From contig CAYIOA010000008.1 in assembly GCA_964364885.1 (NCBI GenBank), positions 1-26,917 on the forward strand: 26,917 bases of DNA. The letters are read 5' to 3'. Both the position numbers and the translations under genes were made by a program. The notes below the pieces were generated by a model. That model was not told where the DNA came from, made no database searches, and worked only from the letters and a program-made list of their open reading frames with translations. This DNA comes from UBA73 sp964364885. GTDB taxonomy: Archaea; Nanobdellota; Nanobdellia; Pacearchaeales; GW2011-AR1. This document shows positions 7,891-13,128 of this stretch, one piece after another (position 1 is the first letter of the stretch; each line of letters starts with the position of its first letter).

Positions 7891-8051
7891 GTGACAATAT
7901 AGGCTATACAAAATCTATAGCGGGAGACCAAAATAATTCCTCATGGCTATTTGTTTCTCTGAACATAACTACAGATAAAATGGGAAATTACTAAAGTCTG
8001 TAGCTATAAACTGAGAGTAATCTCTTATTCGTAGCAATAATCGGACAAGAA

Positions 8052-8062
8052 CATTTATATAG
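8052..8062 (+). promoter_or_regulatory. TATA box of the PC4-like gene
   Basis: ATTTATATA here is centred about 26 bases before the ATG at 8083, implying a leaderless mRNA and supporting that start. Confidence 0.6.
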
Positions 8063-8082
8063 AAAAGAGTTTAATTAGATAA

Positions 8083-8361
8083 ATGGAGAAAGATATTGAT
8101 AGAATACAAAAGAATCCTGACACAGACATAGTCATAAGAATAGATGATTATGGCGGCAAAAGAGGTTTAACGATTAGAGAATTTGTTAAAGGCGAGCGTT
8201 ATACTGGATTTACAAAGGCGGGGACAAGAATTCCTGCAGAGAAATTTAAATTATTCAAGCAAGCAATAAATTCAATAGATGAAGAGGATATGGCTGCTGT
8301 TATGCCCGAACAGGAAGATGCAGGCGAGAATAGAAATAATACAGACGAGCAGACTATTTAG
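8083..8361 (+). CDS. PC4/p15-like single-stranded DNA-binding coactivator
   Basis: 92 residues. The segment about 14-62 (DIVIRIDDYGGKRGLTIREF, later GFTKAGTRIPAEKFKLFKQAI) follows the PC4/Sub1 fold: paired strands with K-G-L-x-I-R-E-F, a lysine-glycine turn before the 'GTRIPAEKFKLF' strand-helix, then a closing helix. PC4-type proteins bind single-stranded DNA as dimers and act in transcription or repair; small stand-alone versions are known in archaea and bacteria. The C-terminal about 25 residues are acidic and probably disordered, the opposite of the basic or Ser-rich N-terminal tail of eukaryotic PC4. The gene overlaps the convergent neighbour by 8 bases. Confidence 0.75.
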   Translation: MEKDIDRIQKNPDTDIVIRIDDYGGKRGLTIREFVKGERYTGFTKAGTRIPAEKFKLFKQAINSIDEEDMAAVMPEQEDAGENRNNTDEQTI

Positions 8362-8701
8362 AGCTGGTTGCCTTTATCTCAAGCCGACTTAATTCTTTTG
8401 TTTTTCCTTCTTTATGCAATCTTTCTATATAATTGAAAGCCATTTGTTTGGCATTATCGATGGCTGGCTGGAACTTAACTATTTTTGTTGTTTCGCTGTT
8501 TTTATTATCTACCTCATCGTTGAATGCACTGTACCTTTTCTTTAATTTCTCAAGATTTATTGGAATAGCGTGCACAAGATAATTCTTTTCCTTATACTGC
8601 ACAGGAATGCCTTTTCTTAAAAATCTAATTTCGGCCTCGTTTGAGATATAATCCGCTGAAACTTCTGCTTCAATTCTGGAATTTGTTTTTTCATTTCCCA
8701 T
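8354..8701 (-). CDS. Orphan small protein (115 residues)
   Basis: I do not recognise the family. The first about 55 residues alternate charged and hydrophobic positions (for example AEVSADYISNEAEIRF, KNYLVHAIPINLEKL), consistent with a small beta-sheet domain. The rest (FQPAIDNAKQMAFNYIERLH and on) is a predicted amphipathic helix with a basic tail. There is no signal peptide or membrane segment. A TATA-like GCTTATTAAGC at 8721-8731 is about 25 bases before the ATG. The 3' end overlaps the PC4-like gene by 8 bases in convergent orientation, which would make antisense overlap of the transcripts likely. Confidence 0.65.
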   Translation of the reverse strand: MGNEKTNSRIEAEVSADYISNEAEIRFLRKGIPVQYKEKNYLVHAIPINLEKLKKRYSAFNDEVDNKNSETTKIVKFQPAIDNAKQMAFNYIERLHKEGKTKELSRLEIKATSSK

Positions 8702-8762
8702 GCAAACTCAAAAAAGCAACGCTTAATAAGCTTTATTATTTGAAGTATACAGTTATCGTTGC

Positions 8763-8806
8763 ATTTAAATACCATCTTCATTCTAAGTTAATTATGTTTT
8801 GGAGAG
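8763..8806 (+). promoter_or_regulatory. aIF5B promoter and short leader with Shine-Dalgarno
   Basis: ATTTAAAT (8763-8770) predicts transcription start near 8792-8794. Unlike most genes here, the coding ATG is about 20 bases further on, preceded by GGAGAG at 8801-8806. The predicted mRNA would itself begin at or just before an ATG (8794) in another frame (see findings). Confidence 0.5.
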
Positions 8807-8812
8807 AAAAAT

Positions 8813-10567
8813 ATGAGAGATCAAAGTTCAGAAAACCGCAATTTGCGTTCACCAATAGTATCTGTAGTCGGGCATGTAGACCATGGAAAAACCTCGATAT
8901 TGGATTGTTTTAGAGGGAGTTCTATTCAGGAAAAAGAAGCCGGAGGAATAACGCAGAAAATATCTTTTACTAAATATCCTCTGGAGCAAATAAAAAAAGC
9001 CTGTTCTTTGATTGAGAAGAATAAAATAAAATTAGAAATAACAGGATTTTTGTTTATAGACACTCCCGGGCATGCAGCATTTACTAATCTGAGAAAGTTA
9101 GGGGGAAGTCTTGCAGACTTGGCAATCTTGGTAGTCAACATAAAAGAGGGCATTAAACCGCAGACAGCAGAAGTTCTGCAAATATTAAAAGCCCATAAAA
9201 CCCCCTTTGTTATAGCTTTAAATAAAATAGACAATATTTCTGGCTGGAGAACAAACTCGGACGCAACACTTAAAGAATCAGTTGAGAGCCAGGCTATTAA
9301 TGTATCTCAAGAATACCAGCAGGCATTACTAACCTTTCAGGGAGCTTTGTCCGAGCATGGTTTTGATTCAGATGTTTATTACGATGTTTCAGATTTTACA
9401 AAGAAGGTGGCGATTGTGCCCTGCTCAGCTAGAACAAAAGAAGGCATCCCGGAAATTCTGCTTGTGCTATGTGGATTAAGCCAGAAATTCTTGAGGGAGG
9501 AACTTGAGATTTCAGAAGAAGCAAAAGGAGTTATATTGGAGATAAAGAAAGAGAAAGGACTTGAGAATGTTGAGGCGATTTTATATGACGGCGTGCTAAA
9601 TGAAGGAGATGAAGTTGTTATTGCCAGTTTGGATAATGAACCGATTGTTTCAAAAGTGCGCGCGATTGAGGAGATAGAGAATTTATCTTTTAAATATAAA
9701 AAAGCAGAGTTTGCGCGAGCTGCGACAGGGATTAGAATGCATTTAACAAACAAAGAAGGAGTTTTATCCGGGATGCCGTTTGAAGAGCATAAAGGTGATA
9801 TTGAGAAAGTAAAGGAGTCTCTGAAAAAAGAGATAAAACAGTCGTTAAAATTAGACAAACAGGGAATTATTGCAAAGGCGGATTCTTTAGGAAGCTTGGA
9901 AGCCTTGATGATTTTGCTTAAGCAGGAAAATATTGAAGTTGTAAAAGTTGGAATAGGGCTGGTTGGAAAAACAGATGTTGTGGCTGCCAAGGCTAATTTG
10001 GAGATAAACCCTTTGAACGCTGTTATTATTGGTTTTAATACAGGTGTAGAAGAAGAATTGAATTTAGGAAAGATAAAGCTTCTTCGAAATGATGTTATTT
10101 ACAAGCTGATTGAAGAGCTGAAAGAATGGAGAAAGAAAAAACAGGAAGAAATAGAGCGCGAGCGCCTGTTATCTCTTTCAACAATATGCAAAATAGAGAT
10201 ACTTCATAATCATGTATTCAGAAATCTTAATCCGGCAATTTTCGGAGCAAGAGTCTTAGGGGGAATTTTAAAAACAGGTCTTGAATTAATAAGCGAGAAT
10301 AATGAAAAAATCGCTAGGGTTAAGACAATACAAAAAGACAAAGAGTCGATAAAAGAAGCAAAAGAAGGCGAAGAAGTTGCCATTGCTCTTCCAGGAGTTA
10401 ATTTTGAGAGGAGATTGAAAGATGCAAAATATCTTTATTCTAATATATCAGAAAAAGAATTTAAGAAGTTCAAGGAAAATAAAGACCTTCTTTCAAGAGG
10501 CGAGCTAAATATCCTGCAGGAAGTACAGAATATAAAGGAAAGAGAAGAGTGGAGAACGAAAGAGTAA
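8813..10567 (+). CDS. infB: Translation initiation factor aIF5B
   Basis: 584 residues, about the usual archaeal length. aIF5B is the GTPase that promotes ribosomal subunit joining. The G domain shows GHVDHGKT (20-27), DTPGH (83-87) and NKID (137-140), with the switch-1 region carrying GGITQKI. A beta-barrel domain II (about 235-330), an alpha/beta domain III (GIIAKADSLGSLEALM and on) and domain IV (NLNPAIFGARVLGG) follow in the order expected for eIF5B/IF2. The chosen ATG has GGAGAG seven bases upstream. It is followed after 36 bases by the S6e gene with its own TATA box. Confidence 0.97.
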   Translation: MRDQSSENRNLRSPIVSVVGHVDHGKTSILDCFRGSSIQEKEAGGITQKISFTKYPLEQIKKACSLIEKNKIKLEITGFLFIDTPGHAAFTNLRKLGGSLADLAILVVNIKEGIKPQTAEVLQILKAHKTPFVIALNKIDNISGWRTNSDATLKESVESQAINVSQEYQQALLTFQGALSEHGFDSDVYYDVSDFTKKVAIVPCSARTKEGIPEILLVLCGLSQKFLREELEISEEAKGVILEIKKEKGLENVEAILYDGVLNEGDEVVIASLDNEPIVSKVRAIEEIENLSFKYKKAEFARAATGIRMHLTNKEGVLSGMPFEEHKGDIEKVKESLKKEIKQSLKLDKQGIIAKADSLGSLEALMILLKQENIEVVKVGIGLVGKTDVVAAKANLEINPLNAVIIGFNTGVEEELNLGKIKLLRNDVIYKLIEELKEWRKKKQEEIERERLLSLSTICKIEILHNHVFRNLNPAIFGARVLGGILKTGLELISENNEKIARVKTIQKDKESIKEAKEGEEVAIALPGVNFERRLKDAKYLYSNISEKEFKKFKENKDLLSRGELNILQEVQNIKEREEWRTKE

Positions 10568-10603
10568 AGCAATCTTTAAAAACCCATTATAACTCAAATA
10601 AAA

Positions 10604-11020
10604 ATGGCTTTAAAATTAAATATCTCTGAGAAAGGGAAATCATGGAAACTCGAATTAGAAGGGGAGAACTTATTTGGAAAATCAGTTGGAAACGTAATTG
10701 GCGGAAAGGAAATAAAGAGTGATTTTGACGGTTATGAATTAGAGATTACTGGAGGCAGCGATATTGCTGGTTTTCCAATGTCAAAAAATGTCGAAGGAAC
10801 TGGGTTAGGAAGGATTTTATTGTCTCGGGGATGGGGAATGAGAGAGAAAATAAAAGGCTTAAGAAGAAGAAAGACAGTCAGGGGAAAAATGATTTCCAGC
10901 TCAACTGTTCAATTGAATCTTAAAGTTATTAAAGAAGGCAAAAAACAATTATCGGAGATTTTTCCTGAACAGAATCAACCAAAAGAGAAGAAATCAGAAA
11001 CACCTACTTTAGTTTCTTAA
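10604..11020 (+). CDS. rps6e: Small-subunit ribosomal protein S6e (eS6)
   Basis: 138 residues, typical of archaeal eS6, which lacks the long phosphorylated C-terminus of eukaryotes. The core has KSWKLELEG, FDGYELEITGGSDIAGFPM (the conserved G-G-S-D-x-x-G-x-P-M block, about residues 50-60) and GLRRRKTVRGKMIS. The last about 20 residues are Lys/Glu/Ser-rich and disordered. CTTTAAAAAC at 10574-10583 lies 25 bases before the ATG, so it can be transcribed alone although it sits directly behind aIF5B. The 3' end overlaps the convergent HTH gene by 17 bases. Confidence 0.96.
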   Translation: MALKLNISEKGKSWKLELEGENLFGKSVGNVIGGKEIKSDFDGYELEITGGSDIAGFPMSKNVEGTGLGRILLSRGWGMREKIKGLRRRKTVRGKMISSSTVQLNLKVIKEGKKQLSEIFPEQNQPKEKKSETPTLVS

Positions 11021-11675
11021 CGAAAGAATATACTGCCTGGCTAACTGCCTTTAAAGTCCTAACATTCTTTCCCTTATGGTATTTTTTATTAACTTCAAAT
11101 ACAATGTCCTCCCATATTGGGGAGCCCTTTGACCTGCCCTGGCAGTTGATATTGCTTCTAAACTCTTGGGAGTTATACAAGCTAACAGCATATTCAAGTT
11201 CAGAGGGGGCTGTTCTGTTATTTGCAGTAATTTTATCAGTCCATGGAACTTGATTTCTAGATAAAACCCATTCATAAGCAATTTTCTTTCTTTCACTTTT
11301 AGTCAAAGTAAACATTCCAGAATGTTTTTTGCTTTGAGAGATACCGCTTTTTCTACCGCCTCTGACGCTTCCTTCTAGTTTATGCTTCTTTCTTAATACA
11401 GACAATTCTTTTTCATCAATAAGTCCGCTGTATGGTTTAATTACCAGACCTCCAGAATAGCCACGAATGGCATAACCTACAGCACTTTTAGCAACTGAGG
11501 AAGTAACTTGGTAGCTTTCTTTCACACCAAGAGTTTCAGCGATTTCTTGATATGTTGATCCATTCTTGTATAATTTTATCAGTTTTTCTGAAATATCTTG
11601 AAGAGTTTTTCCAATCAGAATAGACTTTCTTATTGCTCCCAGCATATTAGACAGGCTATCTTTTTTCTTTTCCAT
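11004..11675 (-). CDS. HTH-containing DNA-binding protein, DPANN-type orphan
   Basis: 223 residues with no named family that I recognise. Residues about 31-52 (KLIKLYKNGSTYQEIAETLG) form a clear helix-turn-helix of the RNA-polymerase-sigma-like/resolvase kind. The middle carries Gly/Lys-rich loops (SVRGGRKSG). The C-terminal part has W-T/D-K, then SELEYAVSLYNSQEF and PIWEDIVFEVNKKYHKGKNV, a spacing reminiscent of SANT/Myb-like three-helix units. A transcription factor role is therefore likely, but the target is unknown. It is divergent from aIF2-gamma and shares its AT-rich promoter core (11695-11706), so local autoregulation or co-regulation is possible. Confidence 0.75.
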   Translation of the reverse strand: MEKKKDSLSNMLGAIRKSILIGKTLQDISEKLIKLYKNGSTYQEIAETLGVKESYQVTSSVAKSAVGYAIRGYSGGLVIKPYSGLIDEKELSVLRKKHKLEGSVRGGRKSGISQSKKHSGMFTLTKSERKKIAYEWVLSRNQVPWTDKITANNRTAPSELEYAVSLYNSQEFRSNINCQGRSKGSPIWEDIVFEVNKKYHKGKNVRTLKAVSQAVYSFVKKLK

Positions 11676-11694
11676 AAAAATATCAAAACACAGA

Positions 11695-11706
11695 GTTTAA
11701 AAAACC
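11695..11706. promoter_or_regulatory. Overlapping divergent TATA boxes
   Basis: GTTTAAAAAACC serves both directions. Reading plus, TTTAAA is centred 26 bases before the aIF2-gamma ATG (11725). Reading minus, TTTTTTAAAC is centred about 26 bases before the HTH-protein ATG (11675). The two start codons are only 49 bases apart. Confidence 0.55.
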
Positions 11707-11724
11707 TCTTCTTCTAAAAACTGT

Positions 11725-12927
11725 ATGAATAAAAAAACAGAAAAAAATGAAGAATTGGAAACAATAAATGTAGGCATATTCGGGCATATTGACCATGGAA
11801 AAACAACCTTGCTTGAAAGACTCAGCGGGAAATGGACTGATACACATTCTGAAGAGCTAAAACGGGGAATTACAATAAAATTGGGCTATGCTGACATAGT
11901 TGTGTATAATGATGCTGGCGAATATAATATTGAGGGAAGGGGAAAGCCAGCAAGACATGTTTCATTTATTGATGCCCCAGGCCATGAGATGCTAATGGCG
12001 ACTACCTTATCTGGCGCGGCTTTAATTGATGCGGCGATATTAATTATAGCTGCTAATGAGGGAATAAAACCACAAACACGGGAACATTTAATGGTTTTGC
12101 AAGTAAAAAAGATAAGAAATATAATTGTAATACAAAATAAGATAGACTTAGTTAGTATTGAGCAGGCAAGAAAGAATTATGAAGATATAAGAAAATTTCT
12201 TGGAGAGAGCTATAAAGATATTCAGATTATACCTGTTTCGGTGCAGCAGAGAGTTAATATTGGAGAGGTGCTAAGGGCAATATCTCTTTTGCCTATACCA
12301 AGAAGGAATACAGATGCAGAGCCACTTTTTGTTGTAGCAAGAAGTTTTGATATTAACAAGCCTGGAACAATCCCCAGAGAATTGCACGGGGCTGTACTTG
12401 GCGGTTCACTAAAGCAGGGAATATTGAAGGTTGGAGATGAAATCGAGATAAAACCAGGAAGAATTGTCAAGTCCGGGAATGAAAACAAATATGTTCCTAT
12501 AAGGACAAAAATAAGAAGTCTTTACAGAGGTTCGAAGGAAGTTAAATCTTTTTCACCTGGGGGAAGTATGTCTATTGAGAGTGAGATTGATATGGCTCTT
12601 GGAAAGAATGACCTGCTTGCTGGAAATGTTTTGTCATATCCAAATAAACTTCCGAGTCCGGTATCAGAAGTTAAAGTCGAATATGCTCTTTTTCCAGAAG
12701 CACACGACGTTGAAAATCATACTTCAATTGAAAAAATAAAACAAAATGAAACTTTAATGCTGAGCATTAATACGTCTATTACAGGAGGGGTTGTTAGTAC
12801 TGCAAAAGAAAAAGAATTAATAATTTCCTTGAAAATTCCTGCAATAATAAAAAAAGGAGATAATGTAGGCATTGCGAGAAATATAAAAAGCCACTGGAGA
12901 TTAATCGGATATGGAGAGATTGTGTAA
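11725..12927 (+). CDS. eif2g: Translation initiation factor aIF2, gamma subunit (zinc knuckle lost)
   Basis: 400 residues. aIF2-gamma is the GTPase core of the factor that delivers initiator tRNA to the small subunit. The G domain has GHIDHGKT (20-27), SEELKRGITIKLGYAD (42-57, the characteristic switch-1 region), DAPGH (83-87) and NKID (138-141); two beta-barrel domains follow. The segment between GYAD and HVSFIDAPGH normally carries two Cys pairs binding zinc. Here (about 58-77) it has no cysteine and reads as a short Asn/Gly/Glu-rich loop. The block after AANE, usually P-C-P-Q-P-Q-T, is GIKPQT as in IF2/aIF5B. Identity as gamma is secure from SEELKRGITIKLGYAD. The alpha and beta subunits are not in the window. 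Confidence 0.95.
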   Translation: MNKKTEKNEELETINVGIFGHIDHGKTTLLERLSGKWTDTHSEELKRGITIKLGYADIVVYNDAGEYNIEGRGKPARHVSFIDAPGHEMLMATTLSGAALIDAAILIIAANEGIKPQTREHLMVLQVKKIRNIIVIQNKIDLVSIEQARKNYEDIRKFLGESYKDIQIIPVSVQQRVNIGEVLRAISLLPIPRRNTDAEPLFVVARSFDINKPGTIPRELHGAVLGGSLKQGILKVGDEIEIKPGRIVKSGNENKYVPIRTKIRSLYRGSKEVKSFSPGGSMSIESEIDMALGKNDLLAGNVLSYPNKLPSPVSEVKVEYALFPEAHDVENHTSIEKIKQNETLMLSINTSITGGVVSTAKEKELIISLKIPAIIKKGDNVGIARNIKSHWRLIGYGEIV

Positions 12928-12942
12928 TACACGTGAAAAATT

Positions 12943-13085
12943 TCCAATCTTTAGATTGGAGCCAGATGCCGTCGTTTTTTCCCGGTTCCACCAAGATGCC
13001 AGAGCATCTTGGATGCCCAAGATTTGCGAATCTGTTAGAGCAAATCTTGCTGTCCCCAAATCCCTAGCAAATCCGAAGGATTTGG
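12943..13085. repeat. Hairpin cluster B between aIF2-gamma and the helicase-nuclease gene
   Basis: Four consecutive stem-loops: TCCAATC-TTTA-GATTGGA (12943-12960); CCAAGATGC-CAGA-GCATCTTGG (12991-13012); CAAGATTTGC with its partner GCAAATCTTG across a 12-base loop (13018-13049); and CAAATCC-GAA-GGATTTG (13068-13084), whose right arm can also pair with CCAAATCC at 13056-13063. The first has the same TTTA loop as clusters A and C, and the CCAAGAT/ATCTTGG arms match those of cluster C. No protein gene is supported in 12928-13128. Confidence 0.75.
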
Positions 13086-13096
13086 TGATCTTGAGT

Positions 13097-13107
13097 AATC
13101 TTTTTAA
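13097..13107 (+). promoter_or_regulatory. TATA box fixing the helicase-nuclease start
   Basis: CTTTTTAATGC is centred about 27 bases before the ATG at 13129. The longer frame from 13111 would begin inside the promoter spacing, so 13129 is preferred. Confidence 0.5.
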
Positions 13108-13128
13108 TGCTTGTTGCTAAGTCTAGTT

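Noticed and set aside
7806..7994. 62-codon plus-strand frame
   Set aside because: It starts at TTG, runs through the hairpins of cluster A and has no promoter at proper spacing.
7891..8050. RNase P RNA, SRP RNA or box C/D RNA in the gene-free interval
   Set aside because: I could not find the conserved core motifs of these RNAs; only generic stems are visible.
9379..9990. Long minus-strand frame within aIF5B
   Set aside because: It is the complement of conserved aIF5B codons, Ser/Phe-rich as expected of an antisense shadow.
12911..13120. 69-codon plus-strand frame between aIF2-gamma and the helicase gene
   Set aside because: It overlaps the aIF2-gamma end and its sequence is a translation of the palindromes of cluster B.
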